The position numbers and the translations under genes were made by a program. A stretch of DNA of 64,000 nt. Origin: Chryseobacterium gleum. Its GTDB lineage: Bacteria; Bacteroidota; Bacteroidia; Flavobacteriales; Flavobacteriaceae. Of the stretch, positions 42,549 through 51,333 are shown one piece after another. The DNA lies in the NCBI GenBank assembly GCA_945881885.1, contig CAMCVI010000004.1, positions 1 to 64,000 of the forward strand. Reading direction: 5' to 3'. The notes under the pieces are model-generated. The model did no database searches. It was not told the origin of the DNA and saw nothing but the letters and a program-made list of their open reading frames with translations. How positions within the stretch are numbered: position 1 is the stretch's first letter; the number at the start of each line of letters is the position of its first letter.

Positions 42549-44101
42549 TATAAAATGGAATTGATATCTAAATTATTTTGCTGGTGTGCGGGTTTTAATA
42601 AATCTGTAACTTTTTTAACGGGATTAAAGGTTTCAATTGGAATTTCTACAAAAATAGTGCTCCATTCTGCCATGGCGCCATTCCATAAACCAGGCAATTC
42701 AAACGCTTTTATTTTTTTTTCGTTTTTCGTTTTTTCTGTAATGAATGCTGTTTTTGGGTTGATAAAATGGTTTAAGTCAAATTTATTTCCTTCAAAATCT
42801 TTGAGGCTACAAACAATATCTACTGGGTTAAAATGCGTAGAATTTTTAAAAATAGCTAGTTGATTTTCATTCGTTGAATCAATTTGCGATAATTCTACTA
42901 TTTGTAAACTGCGCTGCCCTTTTTCATCTTGAACCCAAAATGGGCCACCGCCAGGTTCTCCTTCATTTTTTACCATTCCGCACACGCGAATTGGTCTGTT
43001 TAAAATTTTAATTAGATACTCTTTTTGATATTCTAGTTGAAACATTTTGAATTCATCAGGTAAAGGAATTGACATTTTTGTTTCAATGAAATTAATAATT
43101 TCTTTGATGTTATTTTCGCTAATTTCCTTGTTTTTAAACTTTTTTAATGCATTATCAACCTCTTGTTTTGTATATAAAAGAATGCCTCCTAATAATTTTT
43201 TATAAGTTAAAATAACTTCTCGATTATTTTGAGAAACATTATCAATATTTTTTATAAAAACAATATCAGATTGTAATTGAATTAAATTTTCAATTAGGGC
43301 ACCATGTCCACCAGGGCGAAAAAATAATTCGTTTTCTGAAGTTCTAAAAGGTGTGTTATCTGTATTAACAGCAATAGTGTCCGAAGTTTCGCTTTGATAC
43401 GAAAAGGTGATATCTAAATCTTTATATTTATTTGTAATTTTTAGAAAATCGTTTTGAAATTCTTTAGAAATCGTAAAATGTATTTTAGCTTTTTGGTTTG
43501 GCTTTTTGTAAAAGTCAGTTTCAAAAGCGTGTTCGTCAATTGGAGTTAAAATCTCATTATTTCGAAGGTGAAATGGCAAAATTCCTTTTGGTTTATTGGC
43601 AAAATTTAATCCTTTTTCAGTCAATAATGTTTTTACAATTGCATAAATCTTTTGATCGGAATTATAGTTTGTATAATCTGTGAATATTTTTTTAGTTTTT
43701 TCTTTTAACTCGTCATAAAACGGAAAACTTCTTAAACCGACAATAAATAATGATAAATCTCTTTCTTTATTGAGGTTTACATAGGAATTTATGGTGTCAT
43801 TTTCAGGATTAAATTTTGTTAAAAATTCATTTAACGATTTAAACATTCTGGTAGCTGCGCCACTTGCTGGAACAAATTTTTCAATGGAATAGTTGTCTTT
43901 ATGTGTGTCGAAATAGGCGCAAAATTCTTTTATTTCTTGTTCTGAAAATTGAAAAATGCCATCGTTTATAGATGCTATTTTTAGTAAGTTAATATTCGGA
44001 ATACCATTTTTAAAATAATGCAACTGCTGCATAATTTTTTCCAAAGAATTTCCTCTTTTAACTATTTGTTGTAAATCTATTTCGCTAAATGTTTTTTCCA
44101 T
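42548..44101 (-). CDS. DUF4301 family protein
   Basis: A 517-residue soluble protein of the DUF4301 family, common in Bacteroidota. Recognisable regions are FVPASGAATRMFKSL near residue 75, KGILPFHLRNNEILTPIDEHAFE, ELFFRPGGHGALIENL and RPIRVCGMVKNEGEPGGGPFWV. The SGAATRM and RPGGHGAL motifs resemble nucleotide-sugar transferase-like sites, so a nucleotidyltransferase-type fold is possible, but no function is established. The gene overlaps the PnuC-like gene by 25 bases and arfB by one, so all three are probably co-translated. Confidence 0.87.
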   Translation of the reverse strand: MEKTFSEIDLQQIVKRGNSLEKIMQQLHYFKNGIPNINLLKIASINDGIFQFSEQEIKEFCAYFDTHKDNYSIEKFVPASGAATRMFKSLNEFLTKFNPENDTINSYVNLNKERDLSLFIVGLRSFPFYDELKEKTKKIFTDYTNYNSDQKIYAIVKTLLTEKGLNFANKPKGILPFHLRNNEILTPIDEHAFETDFYKKPNQKAKIHFTISKEFQNDFLKITNKYKDLDITFSYQSETSDTIAVNTDNTPFRTSENELFFRPGGHGALIENLIQLQSDIVFIKNIDNVSQNNREVILTYKKLLGGILLYTKQEVDNALKKFKNKEISENNIKEIINFIETKMSIPLPDEFKMFQLEYQKEYLIKILNRPIRVCGMVKNEGEPGGGPFWVQDEKGQRSLQIVELSQIDSTNENQLAIFKNSTHFNPVDIVCSLKDFEGNKFDLNHFINPKTAFITEKTKNEKKIKAFELPGLWNGAMAEWSTIFVEIPIETFNPVKKVTDLLKPAHQQNNLDINSIL

Positions 44102-44682
44102 TCTATATACGCTAAGACTGCTAAAATAGTAAAAATTATGTATTGAAAGGCAATAATATAGAGTTGTCTGTCGAAAAATATGTAAACGGCAAACGTATTA
44201 CCAACAATCCAAAGTATCCAATTTTCAATTTTTTTTCTTGCCATATACCACATAGCTGTAAAAAATAATGAGGTTGTGAAAGCATCTAGATAATTGTTAA
44301 TGTGCAACTTATAACTGAAAAAGTTATAAATAAGCAAACAAATTATTGCAGTAAAGATGAAAAGAAATACTCCGATGATTTTTTCTTTGCTGTTAGTTCT
44401 AGAAATAGAAAGTGTTTCACCATTTGTAATTTTTTTCCACTGAAACCAGCCATAAACACTCATTATGGAGTAGTAGATGTTGATGCTCATATCAGCATAA
44501 TAATTAGCGTGAAACATTATGTATACCGTTAAAATGGTGCAAATCATTCCAGTTGGATACACTAAAATATTTTCTTTTTTGGCTAAATACACACTTAAAA
44601 TACCGAAAATAAAAGTGACAATTTCAATGGCAATTTGCCAATTCGGAATACTATTATATTGATGGATGATGGTTTCGAACAT
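44077..44682 (-). CDS. PnuC family transporter (nicotinamide riboside or thiamin)
   Basis: Membrane protein of 201 residues with seven or so segments. IPNWQIAIEIVTFIFGILSVYLAKKENILVYPTG-like start (EIVTFIFGILSVYLAKKEN), YYSIMSVYGWFQWKK and WMARKKIENWILWIVGNTFA are PnuC signatures. Members carry nicotinamide riboside (PnuC), riboflavin (PnuX) or thiamin (PnuT). In Bacteroidota PnuT is often linked to thiamin receptors under a TPP riboswitch. Here a TPP-controlled receptor is two genes downstream, which makes thiamin an attractive substrate, but the riboswitch is not in front of this gene. Confidence 0.9.
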   Translation of the reverse strand: MFETIIHQYNSIPNWQIAIEIVTFIFGILSVYLAKKENILVYPTGMICTILTVYIMFHANYYADMSINIYYSIMSVYGWFQWKKITNGETLSISRTNSKEKIIGVFLFIFTAIICLLIYNFFSYKLHINNYLDAFTTSLFFTAMWYMARKKIENWILWIVGNTFAVYIFFDRQLYIIAFQYIIFTILAVLAYIEWKKHLAK

Positions 44683-44684
44683 AC

Positions 44685-45353
44685 TTATTTATTTAAAGCA
44701 CAAACAAAAGCATAATCTTCAATTAAATCAAACTGAAATTGAAATTCTTCAGCATTGTCATTAAAAATCAATTTTGCGGTTCCTTTTCCGTCTGCTAATT
44801 GAAAAGGCGATTCGAAAATATGTTTTGGAAAACTGATACCTTTTTCGTTTTTTAATTTGAAAATACTTTCTTTAATTCCCCATATTACTGTTGCTTTTGT
44901 AATTTTATCTGCTAAAGATAAATTATCAATATGTGAAACATCCATGTACTTTGAGGTAATTTTTAAAGTTTTTTCTTTACATTTTTCTATATCAATTCCA
45001 ACTGGTTTGTTGCTAATACAAACGCACGAAAAGTCATGAGAATGAGAAATTGAAATGTATTTTTTAATCTCACGCTCAACATTTTTGTCTTTTGACTTTT
45101 GACCTTCGACTTTTAGATGCGGTTTCCCAAATGCATCATAAAACAAATCAAAATCGTTTAAATCAATATGTTGAAGTAACATTCTAACCGCCAAAAAACC
45201 TTTTTGATGAGATACAGACTGCATATTTTCTAACCTTGATAAAGATTTTTCGTTAAGTAGCGCCTTTTCGTAAAACCATGAAATATCTTCGGTAATTTTC
45301 CAAAAATAGGCAATTGTGTGGTCGTTAATATTTAATTTTTTATAAAAAGGCAT
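44685..45353 (-). CDS. 4'-phosphopantetheinyl transferase superfamily protein
   Basis: A 222-residue Sfp-like enzyme transferring phosphopantetheine from CoA to carrier proteins. I start it at the ATG at 45353 (MPFYKKLNINDHTIAYF); a longer frame to 45470 would run into the ahcY promoter region and lacks family similarity. The catalytic motifs are GIDIE (Asp121, Glu123) and WGIKESIFK (Trp158, Lys161, Glu162), with SISHSHDF before them. Between FGKPHL and ISISHSH, normally almost adjacent, lie about 18 extra charged residues (81-98) encoded partly by heptamer repeats. Divergent from ahcY. Confidence 0.9.
   Translation of the reverse strand: MPFYKKLNINDHTIAYFWKITEDISWFYEKALLNEKSLSRLENMQSVSHQKGFLAVRMLLQHIDLNDFDLFYDAFGKPHLKVEGQKSKDKNVEREIKKYISISHSHDFSCVCISNKPVGIDIEKCKEKTLKITSKYMDVSHIDNLSLADKITKATVIWGIKESIFKLKNEKGISFPKHIFESPFQLADGKGTAKLIFNDNAEEFQFQFDLIEDYAFVCALNK
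45087..45114 (-). repeat. Heptamer array inside the phosphopantetheinyl transferase gene
   Basis: Four 7-base units on the plus strand: GTCTTTT, GACTTTT, GACCTTC, GACTTTT. They encode part of a charged insertion (residues about 81-90) that separates two motifs normally close together. Confidence 0.7.
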
Positions 45354-45459
45354 GCTTAAATTTAAATTATTTGGGTTTATTTTATTGTCATTCAATTGTT
45401 TAAAGGTTTCAACAAAACTTAAATAGTTAAAAATAATTTCAACTTTGAAACTAATATTG

Positions 45460-45467
45460 TACCTTTG
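45460..45467 (+). promoter_or_regulatory. Putative -7 box for ahcY
   Basis: TACCTTTG, 33 bases before the ahcY ATG at 45501. At the 19-base spacing the -33 element reads TTC rather than TTG. Confidence 0.55.
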
Positions 45468-45500
45468 CACTCGTAAATAAAAAATAAATATACAAATATA

Positions 45501-46817
45501 ATGAGTACAAAAACAATTCCTTACGTACCATACAAAGTTAAAGATATTTCTTTAGCAGCATGGGGAAGAAAAGAAATTTTATTAGCAGAAGCTGAAATGC
45601 CAGGTTTAATGGCACTTAGAGAAGAGTTTGGTGCGAGTCAACCTTTAAAAGGAGCGCGTGTTGCAGGATGTTTGCACATGACAATACAAACAGCTGTTTT
45701 AATTGAAACATTAGTTGCTTTAGGAGCAGATGTTACTTGGTCTTCTTGTAATATTTTCTCAACTCAAGATCATGCTTCTGCTGCAATTGCTGCTGCTGGA
45801 ATTCAGGTTTATGCTTGGAAAGGTATGAATGAAGAAGAATTTGATTGGTGTATTGAACAAACGTTATTCTTTGGTGAAGAACGTGCACCTTTAAATATGA
45901 TTTTAGATGATGGTGGGGATTTAACAAATTTAGTATTTGATAAATTTACAGAATTGGTTAAAGGAATTAAAGGTTTGTCTGAAGAAACAACAACTGGAGT
46001 TCACCGTTTGTACGAAAGAATGAAAGCGGGTACTTTATATATGCCAGCGATTAACGTAAACGATTCAGTTACTAAATCTAAATTTGATAACAAATATGGT
46101 TGTAAAGAATCTGCAGTAGATGCAGTTCGTAGAGCAACAGATACTATGTTAGCAGGAAAAAGAGTTGTGGTTTGTGGTTATGGAGATGTTGGTAAAGGTA
46201 CTGCGGCTTCTTTCCGTGGCGCGGGTTCTATTGTAACAGTTACTGAAATTGATCCAATTTGTGCATTACAAGCTGCAATGGACGGTTTTGAAGTTAAAAA
46301 ATTAGATACAGTAGTTACTACTGCAGATATTGTAATTACTACAACCGGAAATAAAGACATTGTTCAAGGTCGTCATTTTGAAGCCATGAAAGACAAAGCT
46401 ATCGTTTGTAATATTGGACATTTTGATAATGAAATTGACATGGCTTGGTTAAACGGAAATTTTGGTCACACTAAAAACGAAGTAAAACCACAAGTTGATA
46501 TTTATACAGTAAACGGTAAAGAAATTATTATTTTAGCAGAAGGACGTTTAGTAAACTTAGGTTGTGCTACTGGTCACCCAAGTTTTGTAATGAGTAACTC
46601 ATTTACAAACCAAACTTTAGCACAATTAGAGTTATGGGAAAATAGTGCGAACTACAAAAATGAAGTATATATGTTGCCAAAACATTTAGATGAAAAAGTA
46701 GCTGCTTTACACCTTTCAAGATTAGGAGTAGAATTAGAAACATTACGTCAAGATCAGGCAGAATATATTGGTGTTGGGGTTCAAGGACCATTTAAACCAG
46801 AATATTACAGATACTAA
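45501..46817 (+). CDS. ahcY: Adenosylhomocysteinase
   Basis: NAD-dependent hydrolase of 438 residues splitting S-adenosylhomocysteine into adenosine and homocysteine, keeping methyltransferases active. [20 protein letters not shown] near residue 57, [17 protein letters not shown] motif ([18 protein letters not shown]), the Rossmann motif [20 protein letters not shown], and C-terminal PFKPEYYRY are all diagnostic. Length is that of the bacterial class without the large insertion. Strong expression is expected. It is preceded by a promoter box and followed by an octamer element and a terminator. Confidence 0.98.
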   Translation: MSTKTIPYVPYKVKDISLAAWGRKEILLAEAEMPGLMALREEFGASQPLKGARVAGCLHMTIQTAVLIETLVALGADVTWSSCNIFSTQDHASAAIAAAGIQVYAWKGMNEEEFDWCIEQTLFFGEERAPLNMILDDGGDLTNLVFDKFTELVKGIKGLSEETTTGVHRLYERMKAGTLYMPAINVNDSVTKSKFDNKYGCKESAVDAVRRATDTMLAGKRVVVCGYGDVGKGTAASFRGAGSIVTVTEIDPICALQAAMDGFEVKKLDTVVTTADIVITTTGNKDIVQGRHFEAMKDKAIVCNIGHFDNEIDMAWLNGNFGHTKNEVKPQVDIYTVNGKEIIILAEGRLVNLGCATGHPSFVMSNSFTNQTLAQLELWENSANYKNEVYMLPKHLDEKVAALHLSRLGVELETLRQDQAEYIGVGVQGPFKPEYYRY

Positions 46818-46819
46818 TC

Positions 46820-46848
46820 TAGACTTTTTAGAAAGTTAGATTTTTAGA
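46820..46848 (-). repeat. Octamer element downstream of ahcY
   Basis: On the minus strand TCTAAAAA, TCTAACTT, TCTAAAAA and a further TCTA, with an 8- to 9-base period. It closely matches the element at 33853-33884, mostly differing at two positions in the second unit and at one inserted base. Confidence 0.75.
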
Positions 46849-46855
46849 TAATTTG

Positions 46856-46888
46856 AAAAACCCATGCTGAAAAGCGAGGGTTTTTTTT
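46856..46888 (+). terminator. Intrinsic terminator of ahcY
   Basis: Stem AAAAACCC (46856-46863) and GGGTTTTT (46878-46885) followed by more T. Only three G-C pairs, but the T run is long. Confidence 0.75.
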
Positions 46889-46905
46889 ATTTTCAAACTT
46901 AATAA

Positions 46906-46946
46906 CAAAAAAAATCCCAAAAACCATATTTGGAATTTGGGATTTT
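46906..46946 (-). terminator. Intrinsic terminator of rplU-rpmA
   Basis: Minus-strand stem AAAATCCCA (46938-46946) and TGGGATTTT (46911-46919), then a T run (46906-46911). Placed 22 bases after the rpmA stop. Confidence 0.85.
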
Positions 46947-46967
46947 AATTTTGTGTTTTTAGATTTA

Positions 46968-47228
46968 TTATGCTTCGAATGGAAGTATAGAAACCCAAGA
47001 TTTGTTCTCACCTTTTTTCTGGAATTTTACAACTCCATCTACTTTAGCATGTAAAGTATGGTCTTTTCCCATGTAAACATTTTCACCTGGGTTGTGTTTT
47101 GAACCTCTTTGTCTTACAATGATATTTCCTGCAATAGCAGCTTGACCACCATAAATCTTAACGCCTAAACGTTTTGATTCTGATTCTCTACCATTCTTCG
47201 AACTACCGACACCTTTTTTATGAGCCAT
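46968..47228 (-). CDS. rpmA: 50S ribosomal protein L27
   Basis: An 86-residue ribosomal protein whose N-terminal tail ([21 protein letters not shown]) reaches towards the peptidyl transferase centre. [29 protein letters not shown] is the conserved core. It begins directly with the mature tail after Met, so it has no cleavable extension of the kind seen in Firmicutes. Follows rplU by 18 bases, the universal rplU-rpmA order, and ends with a terminator. Confidence 0.98.
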   Translation of the reverse strand: MAHKKGVGSSKNGRESESKRLGVKIYGGQAAIAGNIIVRQRGSKHNPGENVYMGKDHTLHAKVDGVVKFQKKGENKSWVSILPFEA

Positions 47229-47246
47229 GACGTTATATTTTAAATG

Positions 47247-47699
47247 TTATTCTTCAGTTTTTGGTTTTTTTGCTTTAGTAGCTTTAGGTTTTACTTCTTC
47301 AGTAACCGTTTCTACTTCAACAACAGCTTTTTTTGTTGCTTTCGGAGCTGCTTCTTTCTTAGAAGCTACTTCTTTTTTTGCAGCGCCAGATGCAACAATA
47401 TTCTCAATGATAATTTGAGTAAATGCTTGTCTGTGACCGTTTTTCTTTTTGTAACCTTTTCTTCTTTTCTTTTTAAATACGATTACTTTATCACCTTTAA
47501 GGTGTTGTAATACTTTGGCTTCAACAGAAGCTCCTTCTATAGCTGGGGCGCCTAATGTTAATGCTCCGCTGTTATCAATTAATAAGACTTTTTCAAAAGA
47601 AACTTTTGCGTCTACATCACTTGCTAAACGGTGAACAAATAACCTTTGGTCTTTGCTTACTTTAAATTGTTGCCCTGCTATCTCTACGATTGCGTACAT
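47247..47699 (-). CDS. rplU: 50S ribosomal protein L21 with C-terminal extension
   Basis: The first 103 residues are a normal L21 (MYAIVEIAGQQFKVSKDQRL, VIVFKKKRRKGYKKKNGHRQAFT). Residues 104-150 are an extension rich in Lys, Ala, Glu and Thr (for example ASKKEAAPKATKKAVVEVET), probably flexible. Such tails occur in several Bacteroidota; it is not part of the core fold. The operon promoter is well defined 35 bases upstream. rpmA follows. Confidence 0.97.
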   Translation of the reverse strand: MYAIVEIAGQQFKVSKDQRLFVHRLASDVDAKVSFEKVLLIDNSGALTLGAPAIEGASVEAKVLQHLKGDKVIVFKKKRRKGYKKKNGHRQAFTQIIIENIVASGAAKKEVASKKEAAPKATKKAVVEVETVTEEVKPKATKAKKPKTEE

Positions 47700-47733
47700 A
47701 ACAATGTGTTTAAATTATTATTTTTTAAGTCTG

Positions 47734-47763
47734 CAAATATATAACTATTTATTAAATCTGCAA
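47734..47763 (-). promoter_or_regulatory. Promoter of rplU-rpmA
   Basis: Minus strand: TTG (47761-47763), 19-base spacer, TATATTTG (47734-47741). A full match to the Bacteroidota consensus in front of a ribosomal protein operon. Confidence 0.8.
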
Positions 47764-47879
47764 CATTACTTTTCTTTTTTATACGAATAAAATAAAATTT
47801 GAAATATTTTTCATTTTCTGTGTAACAATTTATATCTTTCGCCTACCAATATTTATCATTTATTATTATTAGACTAATT

Positions 47880-49205
47880 ATGAAAAAAACATTAATGGCT
47901 TTAGGAACAATAGCAATGTTAGGAAGCACAGCAAATGCTCAGAAAGTAGCATTTGAAGAATTTGATTTAGATAACGGTTTACACGTGGTTCTTCATCAAG
48001 ATAATTCGGCACCAGTTATTATTACATCAGTAATGTATCATGTAGGTGCAAAGGATGAACAACCAAATCGTACGGGTTTTGCTCACTTTTTTGAACATTT
48101 GTTGTTTGAAGGTACCAAAAACATCGAAAGAGGAGAATGGTTTAAAATTGTTACTGCCAATGGTGGTCAAAATAACGCCAACACTTCAGATGATAGAACG
48201 TATTATTACGAAGTTTTCCCATCAAATAATTTAGAGTTAGCTATTTGGATGGAATCTGAAAGATTAATGCACCCTGTAATTAACCAAATTGGAGTTGATA
48301 CTCAAAATGAAGTAGTTAAAGAGGAAAAACGTTTACGAATTGACAACCAACCTTACGGAAATATTTTTAAAGCGATTAAACAAAATTTATTTAAAAATCA
48401 TCCTTATAGATGGACTACAATTGGTGAAATGGAACATTTAGATTCGGCTACTTTAGAAGAATTTCAAGCGTTTAACAAAAAGTTTTATGTACCAAACAAT
48501 GCTGTTTTAGTAGTTGCGGGTCAGTTTGATGCTACACAAGCTAAAGATTGGATTAAAAAATATTTTGGATCTATTCCAAAAGGCGCACCTGTTGCAAGAC
48601 AAAAATTTGAAGAAGCTCCAATTAATGAAACTATTAAAGCCACTTGGGAAGACCCTAATGTTCAATTACCAATGACTTTAGCAGCGTACAGAACGCCTTC
48701 AATGAAAACAAAAGATGCGCGTGTTTTAGATATGATTTCTACTTATTTATCAGATGGTAAAAGTTCTAAATTATACAAAAAAATGGTTGATGATAAAAAA
48801 GTAGCACTTCAAGTTGGAGCGTTTAGTAATTCTCAAGAAGATTACGGACAATATATTATTTACAGTTTGCCTTTAGGTGATGTTTCTTCAGATAATTTAT
48901 TAAAAGAAATAGATGAAGAAATTGTTAACATGCAAACTAATTTAATTTCTGAGAACGATTTTCAAAAACTTCAAAACAAATTTGAAAACAATTATGTAAG
49001 TTCAAATGCTACTGTAGAAGGTATTGCAGAAAATTTAGCTTCATACTATTTATTATACGGTGATATTAATTTAGTAAATACTGAAATTGAAATTTACCGT
49101 TCTATTACAAGAGAAGATATTAAAGAAGTTGCAAAAAAATATTTAAATCCAAACCAACGTTTGGTATTAAATTACGGTCCTGCAAAAGAAAAAACAGCTA
49201 AATAA
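47880..49205 (+). CDS. M16 family zinc peptidase, catalytic partner
   Basis: Exported peptidase of 441 residues with a signal peptide of 20 residues (ANA before Q21). The inverted zinc motif HFFEH gives His69, Glu72 and His73, and the third ligand Glu lies in the NEVVKEEKR region. FDLDNGLHVVLHQDNSAPVI is the typical M16 start. It forms a pair with the next gene, 7 bases away, whose product lacks the zinc site; M16B enzymes often work as such heterodimers, closing around peptides. Periplasmic or outer-membrane location is expected. Confidence 0.95.
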   Translation: MKKTLMALGTIAMLGSTANAQKVAFEEFDLDNGLHVVLHQDNSAPVIITSVMYHVGAKDEQPNRTGFAHFFEHLLFEGTKNIERGEWFKIVTANGGQNNANTSDDRTYYYEVFPSNNLELAIWMESERLMHPVINQIGVDTQNEVVKEEKRLRIDNQPYGNIFKAIKQNLFKNHPYRWTTIGEMEHLDSATLEEFQAFNKKFYVPNNAVLVVAGQFDATQAKDWIKKYFGSIPKGAPVARQKFEEAPINETIKATWEDPNVQLPMTLAAYRTPSMKTKDARVLDMISTYLSDGKSSKLYKKMVDDKKVALQVGAFSNSQEDYGQYIIYSLPLGDVSSDNLLKEIDEEIVNMQTNLISENDFQKLQNKFENNYVSSNATVEGIAENLASYYLLYGDINLVNTEIEIYRSITREDIKEVAKKYLNPNQRLVLNYGPAKEKTAK

Positions 49206-49212
49206 TTTTATC

Positions 49213-51273
49213 ATGAAAAAGTATTTATACATCGCAGCCAGTTTATTATTAACAATAACTATGCAAGCACAAGACAGACCAATGCCTAAACAAGGCCCGG
49301 CACCATCAATTATTATTAAAAAACCAGTATCATTTGTATTAGAAAACGGTTTAAAAGTATTAGTTGTTGAAAACAATAAATTACCAAGAGTTTCTTTTAA
49401 TTTAACTTTAGACAATGCACCTTTTGCGGAAGGAAGCAAAAAAGGAGTTACAGATTTAGTAAGTTCGATGATTGGAAATGCTACAAAATCTATTTCTAAA
49501 GATAAATTTAACGAAGAAATTGACTTCTTAGGCGCTAATATTAATTTTTACGAATCGGGTGCTTCTGCAAATGGTTTGTCAAGATATTCGGCTAGAATTT
49601 TAGAATTATTAGCTGATGGCGCTTTGAATCCATTATTTACACAAGAAGATTTTGATGCAGAAAGAGCTAAATTAATTGAAGGTTTAAAAGCTGATGAAAA
49701 AAGCGCTTCTGCAATTGCAGGTCGTGTTCAAAATGTTTTAACGTACGGAAAAGAACATTATAATGGTGAATTCACTTCTGAAGAAACATTGAAAAATGTA
49801 ACTTTACAAGATGTAATCAATCATTACAACACGTATTTTGTTCCTGCTAATGCTTATTTAGTAGTAATTGGTGACGTAAAAACCAAAGACGTTAAGAAAA
49901 AAGTACAACAATTATTTGGAGCCGATGTGTGGAAATCAGCTACAGCACCAAATTTAACTTACAACGATCCAACAGATTTACAATATTCTCAAATTAATTT
50001 TGTTGATGTGCCTAATGCAGTTCAATCTGAAATTGCATTAATCAACCTATCAAAATTAAAAATGACGGATAAAGATTATTTCGCTGCTATTTTAGCCAAT
50101 CAAATTCTTGGTGGTGGTGGAGAAGGTCGTTTGTTCTTAAACTTAAGAGAAAAACATGGTTGGACATACGGTTCGTACTCTAATTTAGGAGCTAGTAAAT
50201 ATATTTCAAAATTTTCTTCTACTGCTTCAGTTAGAAATGCTGTTACAGATAGCGCGGTTGTAGAAATTTTTAATGAATTGAACAAAATCAGAACCGATTT
50301 AGTATCGGAAGAAGATTTAAAAAATGCAAAAGCAAAATACATTGGAAACTTTGTAATGCAAATTGAAAAACCAGCGACTATTGCTCGTTATGCTTTAAAT
50401 ATTAGAACATTAGGTTTACCAGAAGATTTTTACGAAAATTATGTAAAAAACATCAATGCAGTAACTCCAGAAAATGTTAAAAATGCTGCCAATAAATATT
50501 TCTTAGCAAATAACACTAGAGTTGTAATTGTTGGAAAAGCCGCTGACGTTTTACCAGGTTTAGAAGCTATGAGTGCAAAAGAGAAAATGCCAATTTTCTA
50601 TTTTGATAAATACGGAAGCAAAGTTGACAAACCAGTTGTGAAAAAAGATGTTCCTGCAGGTGTTACGGCGCAAACAGTTGTTAAAAACTATATTGATGCT
50701 ATTGGTGGAGAAAAAGCTTTAAAAGCCGTTAAAACGACAATGACAACAGCAAAAGCTAAAGTTCAAGGACGTGAAATTGAAATGTTGGCTAAGTCTTCTG
50801 TTTCAAATAAAAACTTGATTACCATGAACATGATGGGAATGACAGTTATGAAACAAGTTGTAGGTGATAAAACAGGATATCAAGAAGCGCAAGGACAAAA
50901 AAAGGCATTTGAAGGTGAAGAGTTTGCTACAATGAAACAACAATCTTTTCCGTTTGTAGAATTAAAAATGTTAACTGATAAAACAATTGTTTTAAGTGGT
51001 ATTGAATCGCTGAATGGACAAGATGCTTATGCAATTCAAGTTGGTACAAGTAAATATTTTTATGATGTAAAAACTGGATTAAGAGTAGCTACTGAAAACG
51101 AATCAGGTGTAGGTGCTGAAAAACGTAAGGGAATGACTTACTATGCTGATTATGTTGATGTAAAAGGAATTAAATTCCCATATAAAATGACAATTGATGT
51201 TGGAATGCCTTTAGAATTTATTACACAAGATGTAAAAATTAATGAAGGAGTTACAGAAAAAGATTTCGAATAA
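49213..51273 (+). CDS. M16 family peptidase, non-catalytic partner with extra C-terminal domain
   Basis: A 686-residue exported protein (signal peptide about residues 1-19, AQD following). Two M16 domains fill residues 35-470; where the zinc motif should be the sequence is GSKKGVTDLVSSMIGNAT, without HxxEH, so it is a non-catalytic subunit. The R/Y pair of this type of subunit is suggested by LREKHGWTYGSYSN. Residues 490-686 form an added domain (VVKNYIDAIGGEKALKAVKT, later YYADYVDVKGIKFPYKM) resembling the LolA-like or outer-membrane lipoprotein-sorting fold. The pair is followed by a bidirectional terminator. Confidence 0.93.
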   Translation: MKKYLYIAASLLLTITMQAQDRPMPKQGPAPSIIIKKPVSFVLENGLKVLVVENNKLPRVSFNLTLDNAPFAEGSKKGVTDLVSSMIGNATKSISKDKFNEEIDFLGANINFYESGASANGLSRYSARILELLADGALNPLFTQEDFDAERAKLIEGLKADEKSASAIAGRVQNVLTYGKEHYNGEFTSEETLKNVTLQDVINHYNTYFVPANAYLVVIGDVKTKDVKKKVQQLFGADVWKSATAPNLTYNDPTDLQYSQINFVDVPNAVQSEIALINLSKLKMTDKDYFAAILANQILGGGGEGRLFLNLREKHGWTYGSYSNLGASKYISKFSSTASVRNAVTDSAVVEIFNELNKIRTDLVSEEDLKNAKAKYIGNFVMQIEKPATIARYALNIRTLGLPEDFYENYVKNINAVTPENVKNAANKYFLANNTRVVIVGKAADVLPGLEAMSAKEKMPIFYFDKYGSKVDKPVVKKDVPAGVTAQTVVKNYIDAIGGEKALKAVKTTMTTAKAKVQGREIEMLAKSSVSNKNLITMNMMGMTVMKQVVGDKTGYQEAQGQKKAFEGEEFATMKQQSFPFVELKMLTDKTIVLSGIESLNGQDAYAIQVGTSKYFYDVKTGLRVATENESGVGAEKRKGMTYYADYVDVKGIKFPYKMTIDVGMPLEFITQDVKINEGVTEKDFE

Positions 51274-51291
51274 ATTTATTTTTTGAAAATG

Positions 51292-51321
51292 AAAAAGGAT
51301 TGCGAAAGCAATCCTTTTTTT
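51292..51321. terminator. Bidirectional terminator between the M16 pair and the EamA gene
   Basis: Twelve-base stem (51292-51303 with 51308-51319), GAAA tetraloop, A run before and T run after. Confidence 0.93.
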
Positions 51322-51333
51322 ATGCAATTAATT

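Noticed and set aside
43498..43683. Short plus-strand frame inside the DUF4301 gene
   Set aside because: Antisense to a well-supported gene, without start signals or family resemblance.
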